Shown here: positions 18,190-27,220 of the stretch, in pieces
How the letters are laid out: every line of letters begins with the position of its first letter
Numbering within the stretch: the first letter of the stretch is position 1
Assembly: GCF_017583065.1 (NCBI RefSeq)
Contig: NZ_JAGEVL010000007.1
Location: 186,001-250,000 of the forward strand
Origin: Staphylococcus shinii
GTDB taxonomy: Bacteria; Bacillota; Bacilli; Staphylococcales; Staphylococcaceae
Direction: 5' to 3'
DNA length: 64,000 nucleotides
Translations under genes and position numbers: made by a program
Notes under the pieces: generated by a model
Seen by the model: the letters and a program-made list of their open reading frames with translations, nothing else
Databases searched by the model: none
Told to the model about the DNA's origin: nothing

Positions 18190-18804
18190 ATGTTGCAACC
18201 AGTCGTTCATGGATTACTATTGGCATTAGGACTCATATTACCTTTAGGCGCTCAAAATGTATTTGTATTTAATCAAGGTGCTAATCATAAAAGTATTTAT
18301 AAATCATTGCCCGTAATAATCACTGCTGGTTTCTGTGATACATTATTAATTTTGCTAGCTATATTAGGCATCTCGTTAATTTTGCTGTCCTTACCCATTT
18401 TGCAGATAACTATATATTGTATCGGCATTGTCTTTTTAGTTTATATGGCATGGTCGTTATGGACATCACACCAACATCAACTTCAAACTTATAAGCCTAT
18501 GTCTGCTAAAAAGCAAATAGGTTTCGCATTATCAGTGTCATTGTTAAATCCACATGCAATTATGGATACAATAGGTGTAATAGGTACAAGTGCTGCTGTA
18601 TATGAAGGGACGGAGAAAGTTGTGTTTGCTGTTGCGACAGTTTTGGTGTCATGGGTTTGGTTTTTCTTGTTAGCAATAGCAGGAAAATTTGTAGGACATG
18701 TTGATAAAACAGGAAAATATATTTTGAGTTTAAATAAATGTTCAGCAATTATTATCATTATCGTTGCATTGATGATACTAAAACAATTAGTAGAAATTAT
18801 GTAA
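18190..18804 (+). CDS. LysE/ArgO-family amino acid exporter
   Basis: A membrane exporter of 204 aa with about six hydrophobic segments. The opening GLLLALGLILPLGAQNVFVF contains the LysE family signature GxxxxxxPGxxN in the ArgO form (LPLGAQN). Such proteins export basic amino acids, with the MocR-type neighbour as likely PLP- or amino-acid-sensing regulator. GGAGAGTGGTTTTGC precedes the ATG. It is monocistronic, ending at a strong hairpin. Confidence 0.9.
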   Translation: MLQPVVHGLLLALGLILPLGAQNVFVFNQGANHKSIYKSLPVIITAGFCDTLLILLAILGISLILLSLPILQITIYCIGIVFLVYMAWSLWTSHQHQLQTYKPMSAKKQIGFALSVSLLNPHAIMDTIGVIGTSAAVYEGTEKVVFAVATVLVSWVWFFLLAIAGKFVGHVDKTGKYILSLNKCSAIIIIIVALMILKQLVEIM

Positions 18805-18814
18805 ATTATAAACA

Positions 18815-18859
18815 AAGGGCAAGGGAACAAATTTAATAATAATTTGCTCCCTTGCCCTT
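18815..18859. terminator. Bidirectional terminator
   Basis: AAGGGCAAGGGA and AATTTG/CAAATT arms form a stem of about 18 bp between the convergent LysE and LOG-family genes, with one mismatch. Confidence 0.85.
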
Positions 18860-18865
18860 AATAAT

Positions 18866-19432
18866 TTAGTCGTAAGTTCTAACGCCTAAAGGTTTATAAT
18901 GCTTGATAGTTTCAAAAAGTGCTTCAGTCGTATCACATAATGGTGCTAAAGTGTCGTATTTAGCATCGATGAATCCTTCTTCAATCATGTGAGATAATAG
19001 TGATTGTAGTGGGTCGAAGAAACCATTGATATTAAATACAGCGATTGGTTTTTGATGAATACCGATTTGTGACCAACTATACATTTCAAAGAATTCTTCT
19101 AAAGAGCCGGCGCCACCAGGGGCCATAACAAATGCATCTGCTAATTCGGCCATTTTGTTTTTTCTTTCGTGCATAGAGTCAACTAAAATAAGTTCTGTTA
19201 ATTTTTCACTTGTTATTTCTTTTTCATTTAACATGTTAGGCATAACACCAATGGCACTACCACCATGGTCCAATACACCATCTTGGATTGCTCCCATGAT
19301 ACCTACTGAACCAGCTCCAAAAATTAATTCATAACCTTTTTCGGCCATAGTTTTACCTAGCTGATAAGCTTCCGACATATAGGAAGGGTCATTCCCTTTA
19401 CTAGCGCCACAGTAAACAGCAATTCTTTTCAT
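18866..19432 (-). CDS. LOG-family nucleotide phosphoribohydrolase
   Basis: A Rossmann-like protein of 188 aa of the TIGR00730/LOG family, which removes ribose phosphate from AMP-type or cytokinin nucleotides. The phosphate-binding segment is FGAGSVGIMG, and DSMHERKNKM carries the catalytic Arg. The usual PGGxGTxxE motif reads PGGAGSLEE, with Ser replacing Thr. I chose the ATG at 19432, preceded by AAGGAGGAATAAAA. It starts immediately after the stop of the DUF188 gene and is probably co-transcribed with it. Confidence 0.88.
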   Translation of the reverse strand: MKRIAVYCGASKGNDPSYMSEAYQLGKTMAEKGYELIFGAGSVGIMGAIQDGVLDHGGSAIGVMPNMLNEKEITSEKLTELILVDSMHERKNKMAELADAFVMAPGGAGSLEEFFEMYSWSQIGIHQKPIAVFNINGFFDPLQSLLSHMIEEGFIDAKYDTLAPLCDTTEALFETIKHYKPLGVRTYD

Positions 19433-19434
19433 TT

Positions 19435-19899
19435 TTATTCCTCCTTGTTCAAGCATTGATCTTGTAATATAGATGAAAATGCAGATTCAAATTTAACTAA
19501 ATCTTGTTCTGTGAATGCAGAAGGGCCTTTTGTACGACCACCACTTTTTCTAAATTGTGCACTCGTGTGTCTTTGCTCCAGTAAAGTGTCAATATTTTGG
19601 TGGTTATATACATAGCCTTTATGATGCATAACAATCTTTGTTTTATTAAGTAATAAACTTGCAAGACCATAATCTTGTGTGATTACTAAATCATCATTTC
19701 CTGCTAGTTTAACAATTCTATAATCAACAGCATCTGGTCCATCATCGACATAAATGGTTTTTACATGCTCTGGTTGTTCCACAGTGGAAAAATGGCTAAA
19801 ACTACGAACGATTGTAACAAAAATGCCTGTCCCCTCAGTCAATTCAATAACTGAATTGATTACAGGACAAGCATCTCCATCTATAATGACTTTTGTCAT
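19435..19899 (-). CDS. YaiI/YqxD family (DUF188) protein
   Basis: A protein of 154 aa of the UPF0178/DUF188 family. It begins with TKVIIDGDACPV, where the Asp residues form a PIN-like acidic site, and contains VITQDYGLASLLL and the C-terminal FRKSGGRTKGPSAFTEQD block typical of the family. A nuclease-like role is suspected for the fold but not shown. It lies in a three-gene minus-strand cluster between the coiled-coil protein and the LOG gene, with only a few bases between them. Confidence 0.88.
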   Translation of the reverse strand: MTKVIIDGDACPVINSVIELTEGTGIFVTIVRSFSHFSTVEQPEHVKTIYVDDGPDAVDYRIVKLAGNDDLVITQDYGLASLLLNKTKIVMHHKGYVYNHQNIDTLLEQRHTSAQFRKSGGRTKGPSAFTEQDLVKFESAFSSILQDQCLNKEE

Positions 19900-19904
19900 C
19901 AGGG

Positions 19905-20606
19905 TTATTCGCCTTTATTATCGTTGTTTTGCTTTACAACACTTTTAGCAACGTAATCTTTATATTTTTTGAATTCAGATAAGCGCGCTTTTTTATCTTT
20001 TGCTCGTACTTTATCTTCTTCTTTATGGCGTTTGTCGATGTTTTTTTGTAGGATTTTATCCAGTTTTTGAATCTCTTTACGATTTTCTTTTTCTAATTTT
20101 TCGCCTTTTTTCTCAGTTTCTTCATCAAGTTTGCCGGGCGTTAATCCAACTTTTTCCATATGTTTGTTAGATTTTTTCATATCTTTAATACGTTGTTTTT
20201 CGTTATCTTGACGTGCTGTTGCTTCTTCTTTATGACGTTTGTCGATATTTTTTTGAAGAATTTTATTCATTTTTTGAGCTTCTTTACGGTTCTCTTTTTC
20301 TAACTTTTCGCCTTTTTTCTCAATGTATGCTGGATCATGTTCCTTAGCAATACGTTTAAGTTCACGTTTTTGATCCATGTCGTGTTTTTTATCCACTACA
20401 TATTCTTTTGCATGAGATGATTTTTCAACGACAGTATCTTTAAATTGCACAGATTTATCTGCAACTGTTTTAGAAGCATTTACGGTTGCATCGCTTGCTT
20501 TTTTAACATCTGGGTGATCTTTAATACGTTTGCGTTCAACGATTAATGGTACTAAAAACACAGGAGCCACTGTGATTATTGTTTTGATTAATTGCTTTTT
20601 GTCCAT
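19905..20606 (-). CDS. Membrane-anchored coiled-coil protein with internal duplication
   Basis: A very basic, charged protein of 233 aa. Residues 5-22 form one hydrophobic segment; the rest is predicted helical coiled coil rich in Lys, Glu, Asp and Arg. Residues 96-128 and 165-197 are near-identical 33-residue repeats (KKGEKLEKENRKE ... ILQKNIDKRHKEE). The region before them (ASDATVNASKTVADKSVQFK) resembles stress-type helical repeats. GGAGGCAACGCAT precedes the ATG at 20606. I do not recognise a function. The gene is the first of a cluster with the DUF188 and LOG genes. Confidence 0.75.
   Translation of the reverse strand: MDKKQLIKTIITVAPVFLVPLIVERKRIKDHPDVKKASDATVNASKTVADKSVQFKDTVVEKSSHAKEYVVDKKHDMDQKRELKRIAKEHDPAYIEKKGEKLEKENRKEAQKMNKILQKNIDKRHKEEATARQDNEKQRIKDMKKSNKHMEKVGLTPGKLDEETEKKGEKLEKENRKEIQKLDKILQKNIDKRHKEEDKVRAKDKKARLSEFKKYKDYVAKSVVKQNNDNKGE
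20016..20114 (-). repeat. Second copy of an intragenic 99-bp repeat
   Basis: It encodes residues 165-197 of the coiled-coil protein and is the closest relative of 20223-20321 (residues 96-128), offset by 207 bp. The amino acids differ at only a few positions. Confidence 0.75.
20223..20321 (-). repeat. First copy of an intragenic 99-bp repeat
   Basis: It encodes residues 96-128 of the coiled-coil protein; its partner is 20016-20114. The duplication is at the protein and largely at the DNA level. Confidence 0.75.
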
Positions 20607-20743
20607 ATGCGTTGCCTCCATTTAATTTATACTATCTTCATATTACCCTATCATACATGAAAATAAACGGTAAATATAGCCTGATCATAGGATTATTAAA
20701 GAGAAATAGGCTAATGATTAAATAGTTTGGAATATAAGAATAA

Positions 20744-20787
20744 AAAGCTGATAAACATCTGAAAAATGGTAGATGTTTATCAGCTTT
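20744..20787. terminator. Bidirectional terminator after uppP
   Basis: A perfect 17-bp stem (AAAGCTGATAAACATCT and its complement) around a 10-nt loop. It lies 31 bp past the end of the minus-strand uppP gene. Confidence 0.85.
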
Positions 20788-20817
20788 AATGTGCAAGCAT
20801 TTAAGTTAAACTTAAAA

Positions 20818-21693
20818 TTATTCTCCGGTGATACCTTGTCCGATACCAAAACCGAAGTATAGAATGGCAATGATAATAACCAATATAATTCTATAAATTG
20901 CAAATGGTATTAATTTAATTTTACTAATTAGGTATAAGAAAGTTTTGATTGCAATTAATCCGACGATAAACGCGGCGATAAAGCCAACGATATAGAAACC
21001 GATATGGTTTAATTGAATATACTCCAAATTTTTCACTAGTGATAAACCACTCGCTGCTAGCATGACAGGAACTGCCATGATAAATGTAAAGTCTGAAGCA
21101 GCCTTATGATTCATTTTCATCAATACACCAGTAGAGATTGTTGATCCAGATCTACTAAAACCTGGCCACATTGCTATGGCTTGAGATAGGCCGATAACAA
21201 ATGCTTGGAAATAATTGATTTGATCTACATTTTGAGGATTAGTGACTTTTTTACTGTAGATGTCAGCAATAATCATATAAACCGCACCTACAAACAATCC
21301 AATCATTACTGTTGGTACACTGAATAGATATTTTTCGATAACATCATCAAATAGCAAACCTAAAACACCTGCAGGAATCATACCTACAATGATATGTAAT
21401 AAGTTTAAACGTTTTGGCTTTTGACCAATACCATCAATAGGTTCTCCTCTATATTTACCTATATGTAACATTTCGAAATAACGCTCACGAAATACCCAAG
21501 CGCCTGCGAATACTGAACCTAGTTGGATGACAATTTTAAATGTAAACGCCGATTCAGATCCTAAAAATTCACTTGATTTCAACCACATATTATCGATGAG
21601 TATCATATGCCCTGTTGATGAAACAGGCGCGAATTCTGTTAAACCTTCAACGATACCTAGAATGATACCTTTAATCAATTCAAGTATTAACAT
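20818..21693 (-). CDS. uppP: Undecaprenyl-diphosphatase UppP
   Basis: An integral membrane phosphatase of 291 aa, also called BacA. It removes one phosphate from undecaprenyl diphosphate on the outer membrane face, recycling the carrier lipid for peptidoglycan and teichoic acid synthesis and giving low-level bacitracin resistance. The two active-site motifs are present: EGLTEFAPVSSTGHMIL near residue 15 and PGFSRSGSTISTG near the middle. About eight hydrophobic segments are visible. It is monocistronic, with a divergent region shared with cydD. The start ATG at 21693 has a moderate GTAGGT site. Confidence 0.95.
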   Translation of the reverse strand: MLILELIKGIILGIVEGLTEFAPVSSTGHMILIDNMWLKSSEFLGSESAFTFKIVIQLGSVFAGAWVFRERYFEMLHIGKYRGEPIDGIGQKPKRLNLLHIIVGMIPAGVLGLLFDDVIEKYLFSVPTVMIGLFVGAVYMIIADIYSKKVTNPQNVDQINYFQAFVIGLSQAIAMWPGFSRSGSTISTGVLMKMNHKAASDFTFIMAVPVMLAASGLSLVKNLEYIQLNHIGFYIVGFIAAFIVGLIAIKTFLYLISKIKLIPFAIYRIILVIIIAILYFGFGIGQGITGE

Positions 21694-21987
21694 AATTTAC
21701 CTACTTTCATAGTACTTATAAAATTTTGTGTATTTTCATTTTTTAATGATAGCATAATAAAAATGTATTATGCCACTTAAAAATGTGATTTTGGACTAAA
21801 GATGTATATAATTAATAGATAATAATCATTTTAGAGGATTAGTGTAAAGTTATAGTAAAATTTCAATTAAAATAATAAAAATTAATTATGTCTAAAATAT
21901 GAAAACATCATAAAAAGTATAGAAAATAATGAGCGAATTAATTTAATTTTTATATACGCAGTCTATAATGTGAGGTAGGTGATATTT

Positions 21988-23631
21988 GTGAAAAGATTAA
22001 CAAGTTTAGCAATGCAATATAAAATATATCCTATTTTTATGTTTATGGTCAGTACATTTTTAGCTATTACAGTTGTAGTGCAAAATATTTCGATTGCAGA
22101 AATATTAAATGCAATGCTGTTAAGTGGTAATCATGATTTATTAAATTTATTAATTTTTACATTAATTATTTTAATAGCACGTGCTACGTTTAATACTATG
22201 AACCAAATGGTAGGAAATCAAATGGCAGCAAAAGTTAAGCGTGATTTAAGACAACGTCTTATTATTAAGCAATCTAAAGATTCAATTGGCGTACAGATGA
22301 ACACTTTAACTGAAAGTGTTGATGGTATTGTTCCTTTTTTTAATAGTTATTTCCCGCAAGTATTTAAATCAACGATGGTCCCATTATTAATAATTATTGC
22401 AATGTGTTTTGTTCATTTAAACACGGCATTAATTATGATTGTTACAGCGCCTTTTATTCCCCTTTTTTATATCATTTTTGGCTTGAAAACTCGTGATGAA
22501 TCTAAAGATAAAATGACTTATTTAAATCAATTTAGCCAACAATTTTTAAATAAAGTAAAAGGTCTGATAACGTTAAAACTCTTTAATAGAACTGAATATA
22601 CAGAAAAAGAACTTTATGAAGAAAGTACTACATTTAGAGATTTAACTATGCGTATTTTAAAAAGTGCTTTTTTATCTGGCTTAATGCTTGAATTTATTAG
22701 TATGCTCGGTATTGGTTTAGTAGCATTAGAGGCTGGTTTAGGTTTAATTTTATTTCATAATATAGATTTCAAGACAGCGGCAATTGCGATAATATTGGCA
22801 CCAGAATTTTACAATGCAATTAAAGATCTTGGACAATCTTTTCATACTGGTAAGCAAAGTGAAGGTTCAAGTGATGTATTGTTCGAAGTATTGGATAGGG
22901 AAGATAAAGAGCCAAAACCTCAAATACAAACTCGTTTGAGTCAGAGTTCTTTGATTCGCTTAGACCAAGTGAAGTTTAAATATAAAGATGCAGATGAGTA
23001 TGCATTAAGAGATATTAATTTGAATATAAGAAGTGGTGAACATATTGCATTAATTGGTAAAAGCGGTGCAGGAAAATCTACATTGGCGCAACTAATTGCG
23101 CAAAATATAGAACCGCAAAGTGGTGCGATTACTTACCAACAGAATGATTTGAACATAGGTTTCCTTAGTCAGACACCATATATTTTCAACGCTTCTATAC
23201 GAGATAATATAACGATGTTTCATCAAGTAGATGATGCTCAAATATTACAAGTTTTAGCTGATGTAGAATTAAAAGAAAAAGTATTATCGCTAAAATATGG
23301 TTTAGACACAAGAATAGGTGAAGGTGGAGAGATGCTTTCAGGAGGTCAAATGAGACGCATAGAGCTATCAAGAATATTATTGGAACATCCAGACCTATTA
23401 ATCTTTGATGAGCCAGCAACAGGCTTAGACGTGAAAACTGAGAATGTAATACAAAATGTGATTGAGCAGCAGTTTTCTAATATCACAATGATTACTATTG
23501 CTCATAGAGCACATACAATTAAAAATGCAGACAGACGTATTTTGATTGAACAGGGAACTTTAAAGTTAGGCGACGCTCATAAATTAAACGACCCTGGACG
23601 AGGCGGTGATGAACATGAAACCACGGATTAA
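21988..23631 (+). CDS. cydD: ABC exporter subunit CydD
   Basis: A fused membrane/ATPase half-transporter of 547 aa. Six hydrophobic segments occupy about the first 300 residues, then an ATP-binding domain with Walker A (GKSGAGKST), signature LSGGQMRRIELSR and Walker B (LLIFDEPATG). With the next gene it forms the CydDC heterodimer that exports cysteine/glutathione or heme-related thiols needed to assemble cytochrome bd oxidase. The start is GTG at 21988 behind AGGTAGGTG. The 3' end overlaps cydC by 17 bp, showing translational coupling. Staphylococci have cydAB elsewhere. The order of D and C names follows the pair convention. Confidence 0.82.
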   Translation: MKRLTSLAMQYKIYPIFMFMVSTFLAITVVVQNISIAEILNAMLLSGNHDLLNLLIFTLIILIARATFNTMNQMVGNQMAAKVKRDLRQRLIIKQSKDSIGVQMNTLTESVDGIVPFFNSYFPQVFKSTMVPLLIIIAMCFVHLNTALIMIVTAPFIPLFYIIFGLKTRDESKDKMTYLNQFSQQFLNKVKGLITLKLFNRTEYTEKELYEESTTFRDLTMRILKSAFLSGLMLEFISMLGIGLVALEAGLGLILFHNIDFKTAAIAIILAPEFYNAIKDLGQSFHTGKQSEGSSDVLFEVLDREDKEPKPQIQTRLSQSSLIRLDQVKFKYKDADEYALRDINLNIRSGEHIALIGKSGAGKSTLAQLIAQNIEPQSGAITYQQNDLNIGFLSQTPYIFNASIRDNITMFHQVDDAQILQVLADVELKEKVLSLKYGLDTRIGEGGEMLSGGQMRRIELSRILLEHPDLLIFDEPATGLDVKTENVIQNVIEQQFSNITMITIAHRAHTIKNADRRILIEQGTLKLGDAHKLNDPGRGGDEHETTD

Positions 23632-25294
23632 ATTTCGCATAGATAAGGATTTAATATTATCCATTTTAGTTGGTATTGTCGGCAGTTTAGTTGCGTTAGG
23701 TATGTTCTTTTTAAGTGGTTATATGATTACGCAAAGTGCTTTAGGAGCACCGTTGTTTGCGCTGATGATATTGATTGTGTCAGTAAAAATGTTTGGATTT
23801 CTTAGAGCGGTAGCGAGATATATTGAAAGACTACTCTCTCATAGAACGACGTTTACTATGTTGCGCGATGTGAGGGTTCAATTCTTCAAAAAATTATTGC
23901 CAGTGGTACCTGACGTTTATCGTAAATTCAATTCTAGTGACTTGATTGCACGTATGATTGGTAGAGTAGAAGCTTTGCAAAATATTTATTTAAGGGTCTA
24001 TTATCCACCTGTAGTTATCGGTTTAACTGCGATTATCACAATGATTACGATGTTTAATTTTTCATATATACACGCAGTAATTATTTGTGTAAGTATGATT
24101 GCTACGTTAATCGTTATCCCTTGGCTAAGTGCTAAAAGGGCACGTATATTAAAAAGACAAGTAAACGAAGTCCAAGGCAGATTTTTAAGTCGATTTTATG
24201 ACTATAAAGAAGGTTACGATGAATTAGCACGGTTTAATCAAACAGAATATTATAAAAAGCAAGTTTTAGAACAGTTAGACGCGTATGAAAACATTCAAGC
24301 TAAAGAACAACGTTTCTTATCACTTTATGAATATAGCTTGAATATAGTAGCGATGATTTCATTGTTTTTCACTTTATATCTAGGTGTTATTCAAGTACAA
24401 AACCAACAGTTAGATGTTGTGTATTTGACGAGTATTGTATTAATGATGTTAACGTTATTTGAACAAGCGATACCGATGAGTAACGTGGCTTATTATAAAG
24501 CTGATACTGATGAAGCTTTAGCTGATATTAATGAGGTGATTGCACATCCAACGATACAAGGTCATGAATCAATGAAAATGTCAACTTCTAGTGAAAGACC
24601 TTTAATGCAATTACGTGATGTTGATTTCAAATATTGGAATCAATCAACCTACGTATTATCACAGATTCGGTTAGTCATAAATAAAGGTGAACATGTAGCG
24701 ATAGTTGGGCCATCTGGCTCAGGTAAAAGCTCTTTATTACAACTTATGCTAGGTTTATACCAAAGTGATAAGGGTGAAGTACTATTAAATCAACAATATA
24801 TTACTCAAATATTAAATGAAGATAAGTATAGTTATATTAATGCGCTCTTACAAACACAACAATTGTTTGACGGCACGGTAAGAGAAAATTTATTTTCAAA
24901 ACAAGAAGATGATGTGCTTAGAGAAGTCCTAAACCAACTTGGATTAGCTCACATTGATTTAGATAGGGCGATAACGCTTTCTGGTCAAACATTATCAGGT
25001 GGAGAAATACAAAGGTTAGCCTTAGCAAGATTATTATTAAAACCTGCTGCATTTTGGCTACTTGATGAACCTACAACTGCTTTAGATATCCATCATACAA
25101 ATATAGTTATGGATTTAGTTCATAAACATGCTGAAACGCTAGTTGTAGCTACACATGACTTAAGATTGTTACCAAATTTTGATAAAATTATCGTGATGCA
25201 AGAAGGTACTATATTAGAAGAGGGTAGTTATCAAGATTTAGCTACTAAAGAAAACGGTTATTTGCAACAAATGATTAAGATTAATGCTTCATAA
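23615..25294 (+). CDS. cydC: ABC exporter subunit CydC
   Basis: The second half-transporter, 559 aa, overlapping cydD. It has six membrane segments in the first 300 residues, then Walker A (GPSGSGKSS), signature LSGGEIQRLALAR and Walker B (WLLDEPTTALD). I chose ATG at 23615 (MKPRIKF), with GAGGCGGTGA upstream; ATG at 23609 is an alternative. The pair is known to supply the reducing periplasmic-side environment for cytochrome bd maturation. No terminator is tight to the stop; the strong hairpin at 25491 probably ends the transcript. Confidence 0.82.
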   Translation: MKPRIKFRIDKDLILSILVGIVGSLVALGMFFLSGYMITQSALGAPLFALMILIVSVKMFGFLRAVARYIERLLSHRTTFTMLRDVRVQFFKKLLPVVPDVYRKFNSSDLIARMIGRVEALQNIYLRVYYPPVVIGLTAIITMITMFNFSYIHAVIICVSMIATLIVIPWLSAKRARILKRQVNEVQGRFLSRFYDYKEGYDELARFNQTEYYKKQVLEQLDAYENIQAKEQRFLSLYEYSLNIVAMISLFFTLYLGVIQVQNQQLDVVYLTSIVLMMLTLFEQAIPMSNVAYYKADTDEALADINEVIAHPTIQGHESMKMSTSSERPLMQLRDVDFKYWNQSTYVLSQIRLVINKGEHVAIVGPSGSGKSSLLQLMLGLYQSDKGEVLLNQQYITQILNEDKYSYINALLQTQQLFDGTVRENLFSKQEDDVLREVLNQLGLAHIDLDRAITLSGQTLSGGEIQRLALARLLLKPAAFWLLDEPTTALDIHHTNIVMDLVHKHAETLVVATHDLRLLPNFDKIIVMQEGTILEEGSYQDLATKENGYLQQMIKINAS

Positions 25295-25490
25295 TTCTGT
25301 AGATAATTATAGATTCCGAAAATTATATTATTTAAGGGCTTCATAAAAACATAAAGAAATAAACTTTAATTTTCAATAGTAGGTATTAAATGGGATTTAG
25401 AGCTGATGATTATGTAAAGCTCCAATGTTTTCTTAAAATAGGTATTCTAAGCTTTACTGTTTATAGTATGAGATTTTATAATAGTTAAAA

Positions 25491-25520
25491 AGAGCTCAAA
25501 CACAAAAGTGTTTGAGCTCT
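25491..25520. terminator. Bidirectional hairpin between cydC and mgrA
   Basis: A perfect 13-bp stem AGAGCTCAAACAC with its complement around AAAA. It serves the convergent cydDC and mgrA transcripts. The rest of 25295-25588 holds no gene that I can see. Confidence 0.8.
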
Positions 25521-25588
25521 CTCTTTAAATCAAGTATATTTAAGGAATCAATTTGATATATCTTGACTTATACTATAGTTAGAAAAGC

Positions 25589-26032
25589 TTATTTTGCTTT
25601 TTCTTCTGTAAAGGCATCGATTACTTTAGCAAGTAATCTATTTAATTCTTTAGATTCATCTTCATCAAGAGAAGATGCAACTGCAACGTCTTGACATGCA
25701 GTATCTAATTCTGGACGAATTGCTTCGCTCTTATCAGTTAAGTGAATAAATACTTCGCGTTGATCTACTTCAGAACGTTCACGTTTGATTAAATCAACTT
25801 GTTCCATTCTTTTAAGTAATGGAGATACAGTACCAGTATCAAGCGCCAATTCCGTAACGACTTTTTTGACATTGACAGGTGATTCACCCCAAAGAATAGT
25901 AAGTACTAAAAATTGTGGGTATGTTAGTTTGTATTTCTTAAAGACATTATTAGAGTAGTAGCGATTTACTTGTCTTTGAGCATTATACAAACTGAAACAA
26001 AGTTGTTCCTTTAAATTAAGTGGTTCAGACAT
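25589..26032 (-). CDS. mgrA: MarR/SarA-type global regulator MgrA
   Basis: A winged-helix regulator of 147 aa, nearly identical to S. aureus MgrA. The redox-sensing Cys12 is present ([12 protein letters not shown]), and the DNA-binding core [19 protein letters not shown] and the wing SEVDQREVF are conserved. MgrA controls autolysis, capsule, surface proteins and efflux pumps including norA, which lies 6 kb away. I chose the ATG at 26032 behind GGAGGAGAACTT; this gives the usual 147-aa length. The C-terminal third is the most diverged part. Its own promoters presumably lie in the 26033-26259 region. Confidence 0.96.
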   Translation of the reverse strand: MSEPLNLKEQLCFSLYNAQRQVNRYYSNNVFKKYKLTYPQFLVLTILWGESPVNVKKVVTELALDTGTVSPLLKRMEQVDLIKRERSEVDQREVFIHLTDKSEAIRPELDTACQDVAVASSLDEDESKELNRLLAKVIDAFTEEKAK

Positions 26033-26259
26033 AAGTTCTCCTCCAGACATTCTATCCGTTTTCTTCACTTTGCATCGGACCTGAATCCGTCTAACGTTGT
26101 GTGTGACACTTCCTCAAAAACACTTTTGCACTGTGCCATGCTAAAATATAGCGTGTATAAAGTTTAGAAGATATCTAATATTTTATCAAGTGAAAGATTA
26201 ATTATACGAAAAAATTATCTTTTACACAAACATTTAAATTTATGAAATGAGTGATATTT

Positions 26260-27186
26260 TTGAAAAATATTAAACAGCCTAAAATAGCTATTACCGTAGT
26301 AACAGGTTTTTTAGGTAGTGGGAAAACAACTTTTCTCAGTAATTATGTAAAATATTTACTAAATAAAAATGAAAACCCAAGTATCATCGTAAATGAATAC
26401 GGCAATTTAGATGTAGATAGCAATGCATTAAGCGATGATGTAGAGGTTGCATCGATATTAAATGGTTGCATATGTTGTGATTTGCAACGGGATTTAATAA
26501 AACAATTAAAACATTTTATTAACAAAAGTGCAATGCGCCATATTATAATTGAAGCGACGGGTGTCGCACATCCAATTGAAATTATTGCGGCTTGCCAAGA
26601 TCCCGAAATCGTCGAGCATCTTGCTCCACCAGTGGTTATAGGCTTAGTCGACGCGCCGAGATTTTTGACTAGAACCCAATATACTAATAGTACAATACAA
26701 TTGATGGAAGAACAATTAAAAGTAAGTCATGTAATTGTGGTCAACAAAATGGATTTATTGAATAGAGTTGAGTACGATAAGATAAATGAAATTGAAAAAA
26801 TTAATCCATTAGCGCAAAAATTTTATACATCATATGCCGATTTAGATATGAGTGACTTAATTTTAACTACATATCATAATAAAGAGCACTTGGGTGGACC
26901 AGCGCATCATCATGGTATTAAAAGTATACAGTACCAATTTACTGGGCCAATTGACCGTCAATTATTTTATCAGTTTATTTTACGACTACCAGATAATGTT
27001 CTAAGATTGAAGGGATACGTCAAGTTTCATGATATGCCAAATGATACATATGAATTTCAATATGCATTTGGTTTACCAGATTATCAAGTCATCGACACAA
27101 CGATGCCATTAACAATTGTAATTATTGGTGAACAAATAGATGAAAACCGACTGCGTAATAAATTGGACATGCTACAGTTCACTTGA
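26260..27186 (+). CDS. CobW/COG0523-family GTPase (metal chaperone-like)
   Basis: A G3E-family GTPase of 308 aa. Walker A is GFLGSGKTTFL, the metal-binding GCICC motif is at about residue 70, the guanine-specificity motif is NKMD, and a C-terminal CobW_C domain follows. A short His cluster (AHHHG) lies between the domains. Relatives (YciC/ZagA, YeiR) handle zinc; others serve cobalamin or nitrile hydratase. The start is TTG at 26260 with only a weak GAGTGA upstream; GTG at 26251 is an alternative. No Zur box was recognised upstream. Confidence 0.85.
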   Translation: MKNIKQPKIAITVVTGFLGSGKTTFLSNYVKYLLNKNENPSIIVNEYGNLDVDSNALSDDVEVASILNGCICCDLQRDLIKQLKHFINKSAMRHIIIEATGVAHPIEIIAACQDPEIVEHLAPPVVIGLVDAPRFLTRTQYTNSTIQLMEEQLKVSHVIVVNKMDLLNRVEYDKINEIEKINPLAQKFYTSYADLDMSDLILTTYHNKEHLGGPAHHHGIKSIQYQFTGPIDRQLFYQFILRLPDNVLRLKGYVKFHDMPNDTYEFQYAFGLPDYQVIDTTMPLTIVIIGEQIDENRLRNKLDMLQFT

Positions 27187-27220
27187 TTATTGAATATAAT
27201 AAAAAGGGTGTTGAAGATAT

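Noticed and set aside
21815..21840. GATAATAATCATTTT sequence upstream of cydD, resembling a Fur box
   Set aside because: Only about 10 of 15 positions fit the 7-1-7 Fur pattern in very AT-rich DNA; too weak to call.
25295..25588. Possible small RNA between cydC and mgrA
   Set aside because: I looked for a promoter, a C-rich motif and a separate terminator. Only a shared bidirectional hairpin is visible, so there is not enough to call one.
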